Below are positions 7,469 through 17,000 of a stretch of DNA of 18,365 nucleotides, piece after piece. Where the stretch lies: assembly GCA_041672395.1 (NCBI GenBank), contig JBAYZS010000046.1, forward strand, positions 1-18,365, given 5' to 3'. The notes beneath the pieces were generated by a model. It saw only the letters and a list, made by a program, of their open reading frames with translations. It made no database searches and had not been told where the DNA came from. Within the stretch, counting starts at the first letter, position 1; every line of letters starts with the position of its first letter. Source of the DNA: UBA5287 sp041672395 (GTDB taxonomy: Bacteria; Bacteroidota; Bacteroidia; Bacteroidales; Dysgonomonadaceae). Made by a program: the position numbers and the translations under genes.

Positions 7469-8893
7469 TTATTTTAAATTTGGCATTTCGTCACGAGTTA
7501 GAACGATTGGGTTATTCAAAGCATTTTTCCACCAATCTATGTTTGCGTGAACATGTGAAGTCTCTAAAAAAGCACTGCTTGAAGTATTTACCGTTCTGTC
7601 AAAATCGTACCACGGCATAAACCACGACCATTTTGAACCGCTGTTCCATTGATCCGTTATGTTTGCCACATTTCCGCATTCGCTCAGTGTAATTATTTTA
7701 TCAGGATATTTCTCAACCAGTTTATCAAACTCAGTCAGAATCTGTGATGTTGCCGTTTTGTTATAGATATCCCTTCCAATTATATCCACATATTCATCAC
7801 CCGGATACCAATCCGGATCATTGTTTTCAGTAGTCCATACCCAAATAAGATTGTTCAATTGATGAATGTTAGTCATCCTTTCGTACATCAATTTCCAGAG
7901 CGCTTTGAACGGGCCAGCCCCTTTGGCACCCCACCAAAACCAGGCCGTTCCCCCCGGATAACTGTTTGTATTTCCGGCAGCCTCATGCAACGGTCGCCAT
8001 ATCACAGGTATGTTTTTGTTTTTCAGAAGTTTCAAATAACCAGCCACTTCATCAATATCTTTGATCATCAATTTATATTCAGTCGAGTTTGTGTCCGATA
8101 TTTTACTAACATCGAACAACGTTTTTTCAGGTTCAGGTCCGTAATAAAAACTTGCCGCATCCCCGATTCCGCTGTTAGCCGGTACGTTCCAGTGCCACAT
8201 TGCCGCCACTAAACCATTATTGTTCCACCAGTTTTCCACAATTTCAGTATTGTTATAATCAATCCAACTGTTCGGTGAATAATGATGAAAAATAAAATCG
8301 AAACAGTTCAGCGCCGGATATTTTCCCGTATGTTTGTAAACCCATTCCGCTTCGTTAATGTTCCAGCTCACGTTAGCCATTGTGCCTGATATTAAGGTCT
8401 TACCGTAATTATCCCTAAAAAAAATGTAGACATTTTTCACCTCTTTAGTAGGGTTGGGAACAACTAAATTAGTTTTGATAACCTGTTCTTTTTTACCTTC
8501 GGTCTTAAATGATATATTGACAACAGATGCGTATAATCCGTAAATACCTTTTACTTTCCCCGCGGGAATTGTTAGTGAATATATGGTCCCCGGTTTGAGG
8601 TTCACATTTACTTTCAGTTCTTTACCGCTTGTCGAAGCCGATATTACATCATTTCCATTCAGCGTTATGTTGTGAGGTAAAGTAAGCGTTATGTCCTGAT
8701 TAAATCTTAACGACAAGGTTGTTTCTCCTGTAACCCAATTCGTTGCACCGTTTGTCGGAGATGAAAACACTAATTCAGGAGCTTTTTTCTCAACATTATC
8801 ATCGGGATTATTTCCAGAAGAACAAGAAAATAGTTGTAGGAATAGCAGCAGACTGATTGTCGACCATTCTATTAAGTCTTTTTTATGCATCAT
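7469..8893 (-). CDS. GH26 endo-beta-1,4-mannanase lipoprotein with N-terminal Ig-like domain
   Basis: I prefer the start at 8893 because it puts a lipoprotein signal directly at the N-terminus: hydrophobic core, then LQLFSCSSG with Cys24. An in-frame ATG at 8941 would add 16 residues and place a hairpin inside the coding sequence. The protein is about 474 residues: a bacterial Ig-like domain of the Big_5 type (about 38-130), then a GH26 catalytic domain (about 150-470). The acid/base Glu304 is in WRPLHEAAGN and the nucleophile Glu405 in ITLSECGN; PGDEYVDIIGRDIY is the usual mannanase segment between them. GH26 enzymes of this type cut the beta-1,4-mannan backbone. As the last gene of the PUL and a probable surface lipoprotein, it likely produces the oligosaccharides imported by the SusC/D pair. 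It is the only intact glycoside hydrolase in the PUL. Confidence 0.9.
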   Translation of the reverse strand: MMHKKDLIEWSTISLLLFLQLFSCSSGNNPDDNVEKKAPELVFSSPTNGATNWVTGETTLSLRFNQDITLTLPHNITLNGNDVISASTSGKELKVNVNLKPGTIYSLTIPAGKVKGIYGLYASVVNISFKTEGKKEQVIKTNLVVPNPTKEVKNVYIFFRDNYGKTLISGTMANVSWNINEAEWVYKHTGKYPALNCFDFIFHHYSPNSWIDYNNTEIVENWWNNNGLVAAMWHWNVPANSGIGDAASFYYGPEPEKTLFDVSKISDTNSTEYKLMIKDIDEVAGYLKLLKNKNIPVIWRPLHEAAGNTNSYPGGTAWFWWGAKGAGPFKALWKLMYERMTNIHQLNNLIWVWTTENNDPDWYPGDEYVDIIGRDIYNKTATSQILTEFDKLVEKYPDKIITLSECGNVANITDQWNSGSKWSWFMPWYDFDRTVNTSSSAFLETSHVHANIDWWKNALNNPIVLTRDEMPNLK

Positions 8894-8912
8894 TTGTTTA
8901 AATATCAAATGG

Positions 8913-8930
8913 AGGGGATTAATATCCCCT
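8913..8930 (-). promoter_or_regulatory. Hairpin between the glycan-binding protein gene and GH26
   Basis: AGGGGAT (8913-8919) pairs with ATCCCCT (8924-8930) around a 4-nt loop, giving a 7-bp GC-rich stem about 20 nt upstream of the preferred GH26 start. There is no U run after it, so it is not a standard terminator. It could stabilise upstream mRNA or tune translation of the distal enzyme; this is inference. Confidence 0.35.
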
Positions 8931-8943
8931 TCATTATACATGT

Positions 8944-11046
8944 TTAAAGTTTTTCGTACCTAATATTATCAATACAGAATCCAGTAAAGTTTGAGCTGCT
9001 TACCCAAGTCGCGATTCCCCATTCACCCCCTTTTGAAGGTGTTGGATCAGCCAAATCACCCCAAGCCGAGAGCGGAATTGTAATAGTTTTCCAATCACCT
9101 CCGGTACTCCAGTTGCCACCAACAAGCAAGTATGGCATTATGTTTGCTACTTTACCGCCGAGCATTATTCTGATTTCTGCGTTTGTAGCAGGAATATCAA
9201 TGCGCAGACGAACATCCATTTTTAGCACATGATCAGATTTTGTTACTGAAGGGTGAGTCATCCAGTTTTCAGCAAACCACCAGTAACCTCCATTCCAGTT
9301 AGCGGCAGTAATTTCATAATATTTTCCCGAAATAGCATCAGTCGGATTACCTTCACCTCCAACACCATTCCATCTACCATCATTTGCCAATCCATTTTCA
9401 AAGTCGAAAATCATTAATGCCGGATCAACAACCGGATCTGTTCCTTGAATAGATATGTTTGCAAGCACTTCTTTATCGTTAAAAGTAACCAGTTTCAACG
9501 TTACCGCCCCCTTCTTAGCATTTTCGGGAACATACACCTCCAGTAAAGTCGCCGAACGTGTACCATATTGAGTAGCTTTTACATTATCAGCAAAAATTAC
9601 CGACTCAACCAGGTTTAATTTTGTACCGGTTATGGATAGTAATTGTCCCGGTTTTATGGCGGAAACCATATTCGTGATTACAGGTACATCAGCTGCAGTA
9701 ACAGTCAGAATATCCGCAGATTCCACTTGCGTTCCGTTCACCGTTATCAATGTGATTTTCCCTGTGGTGGCTGTTGGAGGAACAGTAACAATAAAAGAAG
9801 TTTCTGAAGTGGGAGTAATCTTTACATTTTCTGTTACAGATAGAAATTTTACTTCCCGAACCAAATCAAGGTCCGTTCCTGTAATAGTAATATCGTTCCC
9901 AGCCATAATGGTAGCTGGTGTAAACGACGAAATTACAGGTTTCACGTAATCAAATGCAGGCGTTTCCACTGTTTTTGTCGATAAAGTTGTGAGCACTGCT
10001 TTGGTGGCTGTTGCTTTATCGGGAACAGTGAGCTTAATCTCCGTGGCATTTTTTGAATTAATGGTTGCATCTAATTCGCCAATCTTTATTCCCGACACCA
10101 AATCAAGATCTTTTCCGGTAATGGTCAGTGTTTTCCCATTCTTAACCGTCAACGGGGCTACTGCTAACTCTGTGGGCATAAGCATTGTAAGAGGTGTTGC
10201 ATTCACTATCTCCACACCCGATTTAGCAATTAGTTTTATTGTCCCGTCTTTTACATCTGTTGGCACAGTTACGGTAATTGTAGTAAAGCTTTGATTCACC
10301 GTAAAAGAAGTCACTTTTTTGTCGCCGCCAAAAACAATTGAAGCGATCAGATTCAGATCTTTGCCAGTGATAGTCAAGTTGTTTCCCGCTTTTATTGTAG
10401 TAGGAGCAAAAGATGTAAAAGTAGGAAGAACAATGTTCACATCCGTTGCAGAATACACTTCGATTGGAATATCAGCTCCATTAGATATTCTGATTTTGCC
10501 AGTCTGAGCCTCTTCAGGCACAATCACTTCAATCTTCTTGCGCGTCTGACTTACGAAAGCTGTATGAGGAACAACCACACCATCAAAGAAAATCACCTCT
10601 TTGATAAGATTCAAATAATCCCCTTCAATTGTAAGAACGTCACCCACTTTTAAATTTCCGGTTGACACACTACTGATGATGATAGGTTCTTCATATGTGA
10701 GCATTGTTAATGTAGTAATATCACCCTGAGGCGTTTTCAGCACCACTTTTCCTGGCAAAGCATCTTGCGGAATAACCACTTTTATTTCGTTGTCACTCAC
10801 CGGTATGATGGATGTGATTTCTGCCGTTCCCGGTATCACAACTGCCGTTACCAAATTCATATTATTTCCAATAAATCGCAGCTCACCGCCCCTTAAAGCA
10901 GGAGAAGGTCCAAACGATTTCAAGATAATTGCATTGTCTGCCGTATCACTATTTTCGCATGAGTTAAACCCAGTAACCATCAACAGCAGAATAGCCATTG
11001 CCGTTACAAATTGTGACAACCGTTTAAATAATTTATTTTCTTGCAT
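8944..11046 (-). CDS. Surface glycan-binding lipoprotein with six IPT/TIG repeats
   Basis: A 700-residue lipoprotein: hydrophobic signal (about 12-27), Cys30 in FNSCENSDTAD, whose acidic tail resembles a surface-export signal. Six tandem IPT/TIG-like domains follow at about 42-118, 121-199, 206-289, 291-368, 369-450 and 454-535. Each starts with a variant of G-x-x-L-T-I-T-G-x-D-L-x-L-V/I-x-x-V-x-F. The C-terminal domain (about 545-700) is a probable glycan-binding beta-sandwich rich in Trp and Gly. It resembles that of the neighbouring binding protein: both have W-x-G-x(n)-NPT-x-x-ISG-x-Y near the start and end in IDN-(I/V)-R. The protein probably stretches its binding domain away from the membrane. 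Six repeats is long for SusE/F-position proteins, which more often have two or three. The glycan is not readable from sequence; mannan is inferred from GH26. Confidence 0.85.
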   Translation of the reverse strand: MQENKLFKRLSQFVTAMAILLLMVTGFNSCENSDTADNAIILKSFGPSPALRGGELRFIGNNMNLVTAVVIPGTAEITSIIPVSDNEIKVVIPQDALPGKVVLKTPQGDITTLTMLTYEEPIIISSVSTGNLKVGDVLTIEGDYLNLIKEVIFFDGVVVPHTAFVSQTRKKIEVIVPEEAQTGKIRISNGADIPIEVYSATDVNIVLPTFTSFAPTTIKAGNNLTITGKDLNLIASIVFGGDKKVTSFTVNQSFTTITVTVPTDVKDGTIKLIAKSGVEIVNATPLTMLMPTELAVAPLTVKNGKTLTITGKDLDLVSGIKIGELDATINSKNATEIKLTVPDKATATKAVLTTLSTKTVETPAFDYVKPVISSFTPATIMAGNDITITGTDLDLVREVKFLSVTENVKITPTSETSFIVTVPPTATTGKITLITVNGTQVESADILTVTAADVPVITNMVSAIKPGQLLSITGTKLNLVESVIFADNVKATQYGTRSATLLEVYVPENAKKGAVTLKLVTFNDKEVLANISIQGTDPVVDPALMIFDFENGLANDGRWNGVGGEGNPTDAISGKYYEITAANWNGGYWWFAENWMTHPSVTKSDHVLKMDVRLRIDIPATNAEIRIMLGGKVANIMPYLLVGGNWSTGGDWKTITIPLSAWGDLADPTPSKGGEWGIATWVSSSNFTGFCIDNIRYEKL

Positions 11047-11065
11047 AATTGTAAATGTTTATATG

Positions 11066-12310
11066 TTATTCTGCCGGTACAACACGCACGTTATCAATTA
11101 GAATAGTAGGGCTGCAAGCAATTCCTTCCACGCCCCCCTGTAACACATGAATAACGAAACTACCCAACTTACTTGGCAGCTTATCCAATACATTTCCGCC
11201 AGCATCAAATTTGAAGTCTTTCATAGGAATGGAAACAGTTACCCAACCATTTGTTGTGAATCCATCCACACCTTTACCTTGCCATGGCATCCATAAAGCC
11301 CTTGGATAAGTTGCACTGGAATTAGGACCGTTTCCTGCTGTGTTCCAGTCGCAAAAAACAAATTGCATGGCCACAGAACTCCACTTATTCAGTACGTTTA
11401 CTTCAAATTTAAATATAGATGTTGCTACATCGCTTGTAAATAATGGAGCATCAGGTCTTCCATTTGCTTGTCCCCATAAGTAACAAGCAAATCCAGCTTC
11501 GTCGCCCCATTCCCAAGCACCGCCACCCAAGCTACCTGAGAATTTCAGATAATTACCAGAAATGCTATAAGTAGGGTTAGCTTCAAGCGTTCCCGGGCGC
11601 CAGCTTCCATCAGCTTTGAGGTTATCAAAATTAAGAAAAATACCTCTATCATCTCTGAAGATAAAAGAAGACCGTCCATTACCATAAATTGTGCTCACAT
11701 TGATGTTTCCTTTTTGGCTACCCGTCGGTATTTTAAAAGTCACTTGAGTTTTCTGGATGTTAGTTATCTCTGTTACCTTAACATTCCCTGCCATTGTTAT
11801 TGTCAACGGTTTATTGGGGTCATCTAACAAATAATCACCATAAATAGTTGCAATTCCACCATCTACAATATGTTCGCAAGAAATACTGCTAACAACCGGA
11901 TTTGGTACAAGCACCTTAAAATCGTATGGTATGGTGTCATTATTACCCGTGATCATATAAATTTTATTGGTCACAGTAGTAGGAATTGTTCTTGGAACGT
12001 TGACCAGTAAAGTATTATTAGTAATAAAATTAATGTTCAGCAACGCTTTTTGGTCGTTGAAGTACAGTTCTTTGATACTTGTCAGATTATTACCCACCAG
12101 ACATATGTTTTGTTCCATATAGGCTCCAATTATCAAGGAGTCAGCTACATCCGGATTGCTGAAGCGAACATAATAAACTTCAGGAATACCTTCGGTTATC
12201 TTGTAACTACCATCGTTTGTATCCTCGCAAGTTGTAAAAGTACCAAGGGTACATAGAAATAGTACGATGGCGCTTATTTTTTTGATGGATTTATTTATAT
12301 AATTATTCAT
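11066..12310 (-). CDS. Surface glycan-binding lipoprotein (SGBP-B-like) with two IPT domains
   Basis: A 414-residue lipoprotein with signal peptide (hydrophobic about 13-24) and Cys28 in GTFTTCEDTNDG. Two IPT-like beta-sandwich domains (about 41-134 and 136-219) lead to a C-terminal domain (about 222-414) of the type found in SGBP-B proteins of xyloglucan and mannan PULs. That domain is rich in exposed aromatics (GGGAWEWGDE, CYLWGQ, RALWMPWQG) suited to stacking on sugar rings. It lies 14 nt after susD and 19 nt before the six-repeat binding protein, in the usual position of SusE/SusF-like genes. It probably recruits polysaccharide to the cell surface and has no enzymatic motifs. Ligand specificity is not shown by the sequence. 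Confidence 0.87.
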   Translation of the reverse strand: MNNYINKSIKKISAIVLFLCTLGTFTTCEDTNDGSYKITEGIPEVYYVRFSNPDVADSLIIGAYMEQNICLVGNNLTSIKELYFNDQKALLNINFITNNTLLVNVPRTIPTTVTNKIYMITGNNDTIPYDFKVLVPNPVVSSISCEHIVDGGIATIYGDYLLDDPNKPLTITMAGNVKVTEITNIQKTQVTFKIPTGSQKGNINVSTIYGNGRSSFIFRDDRGIFLNFDNLKADGSWRPGTLEANPTYSISGNYLKFSGSLGGGAWEWGDEAGFACYLWGQANGRPDAPLFTSDVATSIFKFEVNVLNKWSSVAMQFVFCDWNTAGNGPNSSATYPRALWMPWQGKGVDGFTTNGWVTVSIPMKDFKFDAGGNVLDKLPSKLGSFVIHVLQGGVEGIACSPTILIDNVRVVPAE

Positions 12311-12324
12311 AATGTGATGATGTT

Positions 12325-14034
12325 TTAATATGTATATCCGCTTAAGTCATATTCTACCGGTGCTTCTCTCAGATTCGGATTCATTGCTAAATCGGTATCC
12401 GGGAACGGGGCAAAAAACTTATCATGCGTAATGTTCAAATCAGCCATATCAGTGTTATATCTTGGAGTCGGTTTCCCATCACCTCCAATGATAATAGTAC
12501 CATTTCCTGCTTTGTAGTATTCATTCAATCCAACATAGGTTTTTCTACGTTGAGCTTTTAACTTGTTCAGAGCTTCGTCCGGTTTATAATAATGTAAACG
12601 AACAAAATCATACCAGAAATCTCCTTCGCAAGCTAATTCCAGTCTTCGCTCTTTCCATATATCATCAAAAGTGATGGATGTTTTGGTGGATACTCCTGCA
12701 CGAGTACGAACAGCATTAAATACCGAAAGAGCTTTTGCATCGGTTGTTGATGCATTATTGCCTAAAATAGCTTCAGCATAAACTAAATACACATCAGCCA
12801 ATCTTAATAGATGCGTTGCCAAACTTGTTTTCATCTCTCCAATTCCTACTCCAGTGCCCAACAGATGGTCGTTATTGTTACCCACTAAATGTTTTACAGC
12901 GTTAGCACCTGTAGGACTGTCAAAATTTTCTCGACCAAGTTGAAAAGCTGTCCAGTCGAATCCCCCTTTATCAGCCCAAAAATATTCATACTTATCGCCA
13001 TACATCATCATAGTAGCCTTACGTCGCGAATCCCCATTACGTCTTTGCGCCAGATTTAAAGCATCTTCACCAAAAGCATCTTGCAAATCAACTGATGGTC
13101 CGTCCCATCCGCCCCATCCTCCAAAATCGTCAAAACCCGCAAGGCATAGATCCGGTTGCATAGCGTTGGACGCTGTCCACTGCGGGGCCACAGTCCATCG
13201 CCAAGCTATCAAGCTTTCGCTTGCTTTATTGTTTTGGAGTCTAAAGATATCAGAATATACAGGTACTAATTCTCTTCCGCTTTCATTGATAACTTTCAGT
13301 GCGAATTCGACTGCTTTATCAAGGTCTTCTTGACGACGCGTACCGGTTTGACCTAATCCAGATTTGGTTAAATATACTTTCGATAACAATCCGTATGCCG
13401 AATATTTGTCGAATCTTCCAGATGCACCCGGGCGTGCAGGTAGCCATTCTATAGCTTGCTCCAAAGTCATGATTATATAATCATAGAGGTTTTCGGTAGT
13501 AGCTTTAAAAAGTGTATTATAATTACCCGTTGCAATTTCCGCAGAATTGTTGTGTATGATTGGAACTTCCCCCCAAATACGAACCATAAAGAAATAAGCC
13601 ATAGCCTTCCATACCAGTGCTTCGCCCTTTGCCATGTTTCTTCCAGCTTCGGTAGTTTCCGGTCCCGCATAAAGATTAATATTCTCTATGATACTATTGC
13701 AATAAGCATTCACCGACCATAAAGACGCTGACATATTTGCCAGGTCTTCGTTGCTTGAAGTCAACGTAAAATCCTGATACGGACCTGGCCAGTAATAATT
13801 ACCCGACTGAACCTCTCCAATTTTGAAGAAAGCCCTGCTGAAATCGTGCCAGGGTGAATTATAAATGGGATTCACAGCCTGAAGACATTGTTCATCATTC
13901 TGATAAAATGTGGAAACAGTATATCCGTCTTCGGTAGGGCGATTCAAAAAATCTTCACAGGATGATAGTCCGAAAACTAATCCTGTAAGAAGTAACAAGG
14001 TTATTGTTTTTATTGTTGTTTTCATATCGTTCAT
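12325..14034 (-). CDS. susD: SusD/RagB family nutrient-binding outer-membrane lipoprotein
   Basis: A 569-residue SusD-like protein, full length for the family. The signal peptide ends at Cys26 in GLSSCEDFLNRPTEDGYT, a very typical SusD N-terminus. The TPR-like half follows (about 60-330, including the AYFFMVRIWGEVPI and GLLSKVYL segments), then the SusD C-terminal half ending in NPNL-x-(10)-SGY. A conserved LRLADVYLVYAEA helix and ERR-x-E-x-x-x-E-G-x-x-W-x-D are visible. SusD acts as the lid of the SusC transporter and binds glycan at the cell surface. It starts 12 nt after susC. A purine-rich stretch (aaaggaaag) lies just upstream of the 14034 ATG, supporting that start; a second ATG three codons later is possible. 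Substrate is inferred from the PUL. Confidence 0.95.
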   Translation of the reverse strand: MNDMKTTIKTITLLLLTGLVFGLSSCEDFLNRPTEDGYTVSTFYQNDEQCLQAVNPIYNSPWHDFSRAFFKIGEVQSGNYYWPGPYQDFTLTSSNEDLANMSASLWSVNAYCNSIIENINLYAGPETTEAGRNMAKGEALVWKAMAYFFMVRIWGEVPIIHNNSAEIATGNYNTLFKATTENLYDYIIMTLEQAIEWLPARPGASGRFDKYSAYGLLSKVYLTKSGLGQTGTRRQEDLDKAVEFALKVINESGRELVPVYSDIFRLQNNKASESLIAWRWTVAPQWTASNAMQPDLCLAGFDDFGGWGGWDGPSVDLQDAFGEDALNLAQRRNGDSRRKATMMMYGDKYEYFWADKGGFDWTAFQLGRENFDSPTGANAVKHLVGNNNDHLLGTGVGIGEMKTSLATHLLRLADVYLVYAEAILGNNASTTDAKALSVFNAVRTRAGVSTKTSITFDDIWKERRLELACEGDFWYDFVRLHYYKPDEALNKLKAQRRKTYVGLNEYYKAGNGTIIIGGDGKPTPRYNTDMADLNITHDKFFAPFPDTDLAMNPNLREAPVEYDLSGYTY

Positions 14035-14046
14035 TCTTTCCTTTTA

Positions 14047-17000
14047 TTAAAATGATAAACTTAATCCAATCGAATATATCCTTGGTGAAGGATAGCGTCC
14101 GTTGTCAAGACCAAATACATTAGCACTCTGCGGGTTAATGCCAATTTCTGGATCATAACCCGTGTATTTTGTGAATGTGTATATGTTCTGAATATTTGTA
14201 TAGATTCTTATGCTTTCAATGTTAAAAGGACTTATCAATTGTTTTGGAATGATGTATCCTAATGTTATGTTTTTTATGCGCAAATAAGATCCGTCCTCTA
14301 TGTAACGTGTACTGGTACGGTTATTGTCGTATGGCAAATTCCGACCGGCACGAGACATGGTGGTTCCATGATTTGACAGTTGCACGTTATCCACATCTTC
14401 AAACCAGTTGTTAATGGTGTAATTATTGCCTTGTGAATCTTTTTTTGTTATTGGATAATTTATAGTTTCATCTATTGCTACTATCTGGGCAAAATCCATG
14501 GCTTTGCGGAGTTGGTTGCTCCAATAGCCCATACTTGTCAAATTTCTGCCAATGTAATTCAATATTTTGTTTCCATAACTACCGTGCATAAACACCGACA
14601 AGTCGAAATTCTTATACCTGAACGTGTTGGTTAACCCAAATGTGAATTTAGGCAGAGGTGACCCAATAAATGTGCGATCTTGTTCGGTGATCTTGCCGTC
14701 TTGATTTATATCCCGGAATTTTACATCGCCTACAAATACAGTATTATAACGGTTATATACACCGTTTTCCGGGATTTGAGCGTACAGATGTTCTTTAATA
14801 TCATCTGCACTCTGATAAATGCCGTCTGCTATATAGCCGTAAAACTGATATAAAGGTTCGCCAATTTCGGAACGACTCACAACATCAAACCATTGTCCGT
14901 AACCTTCTATGGATGAAGATGCTGTCCCATCAAGAGCAATTAACTTGTTTTTGTTAAATGACATCTGGAAATCGGTGTCCCATTCAAATTGACCTGTAAA
15001 GTTTCGTGAACTTATTGTGAATTCCAATCCTTTGTTGTTTATTGTTCCATAGTTGCCAAAAGGGGAGGAGAGTGCTGATGATGCATTTCCTCGAGTTCCC
15101 ATATAAGATGGTAATTGTAGTTGCATCAACATATCTTTTGAGGTCTTGTCGTACAAATCAATAACCAGATTTAACCTTTCATTGAAAAAGCCTAGATCTA
15201 ATCCTATGTTCAATTGTTCTTGTTTTTCCCATTTTACATATGGATTTGCAAGATTGCTCTGACGGTATCCTAATCCCAGATCGGAAGGCATTTTGCTGAT
15301 AGCTGCTCCCCATCTGTAACCTCCAATATCGGAATTGCCTGTCTGTCCCCATCCAACACGGAGTTTTCCGTTACTTATGATATGGTTTATTGATTCAAAG
15401 AATTGTTCATTCGAAAATCGCCATGATCCTGCAAAGGAGTGGAATCCTGCCCATCGGTTTTTCGGACCAAAATTGGACGATCCGTCATATCTATAGGTAT
15501 AGGTTCCATAATATCTGTTGTCGTAATCGTATGTCAAACGTGTAAAAAAAGATGCCATAGCTGCACTTCCAAAACCGCTGCCAATCTGGGGATCTTCACC
15601 AAGTGACGGGTTGTGAATGGTGTTACTAGGCAAATTTTCTGAGGCAACGCTCTGATTCTCCCATGATGATTCCCAGAGCTCTTGCCCTAACATGGCAGAG
15701 TAGTTATGTTTATCTACATTTCTGGTGTAGGTTACGTAGTTTTTTAATTGCCAGAAAAGGTTGTTATTTCGTTGAATTGAACTAAAGTTCTTTTCACGTT
15801 TGTTGGGACCGCCGTAATTGAAAGATGGACGCCAACGCTCGGCTCGTGAATTACTGATATCGTAACCAAGTTCACTATGCCAAACAAGATAGTTAATGGG
15901 TGTGATATCCATGAAGATGTTACCCGCAAGTTTGTTTCGTTGCAACGAGTTCCCTTCGTCCAAAGCTTTCGCTATTGGGTTGATACGGGTGTAACCTTCT
16001 CGTACAACATTTGCGTAATTACCTTCGGAATCATAAACCGGTATGTCGGGTGGGGTTAACAGTGAATATGTTAATACTCCTTCTTCTCCTTCGGCCAAAC
16101 CCAATCGTTCGTTAGTAGAAGTGTACATTGTATTTAAACCGAGTTTCATCCACTTCTTAAACTGTGCATCCATATTGGCACGAAACGAATATCGGTTGAA
16201 CTCAGTACCGATAATGGTACCAGCCTGATCCATGAATGATCCTGATACATAATATTGCACTCTTTCAGAACCTCCCTGTGCAGAAATGTTATGCTGGTTC
16301 ATCATTGCGGGACGGAAAATGGCATCTTGCCAGTTTGTTCCTTCTCCCAATAACGTGGGGTCTTGATATTCTGGCGTTCCATCTTGTCCTCCAGTGGTGG
16401 CGGCAATAGCTGAATTATAAAGTGCATAATCGCGTAAATTCATCATATCCAGACGAATAACTTGGTTCTGAACGCCCATCATCCCTTCATAAGTGAATCG
16501 GGCTTCTCCCGCTTTACCTCTTTTTGTTGTGATTAATACAACTCCGTTAGCACCTTGCGCTCCATAGATTGCTGTAGCTGACGCATCTTTAAGAATTTCC
16601 ATAGTTAGGATATCACCGGGATTTATGGTAGACATTGGAGATATTGATGTCATACTTCCGTTTCCTAATGCATCGCCTAATCCGACAGAATGGCCGCTTG
16701 TGCCGCCGCTCTGAACAATCACTCCATCAATAACATAAAGAGGTTCGGCATTAGAATTGATGGTAGCCTGACCGCGTATTCTAATTGATACGGATGATCC
16801 GGGCGCACCAGATGTCATCACGGATGAGACACCTGCGGCATGTCCTTGTAATGCTTGATCAAAATTTGTAATGATTGAACTTTTAATCGCTTCTTCTCCA
16901 ATGGATACAGATGAGCCGGATAAGTCACTTTTTTTCATGGTTCCATATCCAACTACAACTACTTCTTCCAACATTTCGGTGTCTTCTTCCAAAGCAATGT

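Noticed and set aside
9632..10507. Rightward open frames opposite the IPT-repeat protein
   Set aside because: They are antisense shadows of repetitive Thr/Val-rich coding sequence; the leftward frame has a signal peptide and clear IPT motifs.
13473..13670. Leftward 65-codon frame inside susD
   Set aside because: It lies in another frame of an intact, conserved SusD gene and has no family features.
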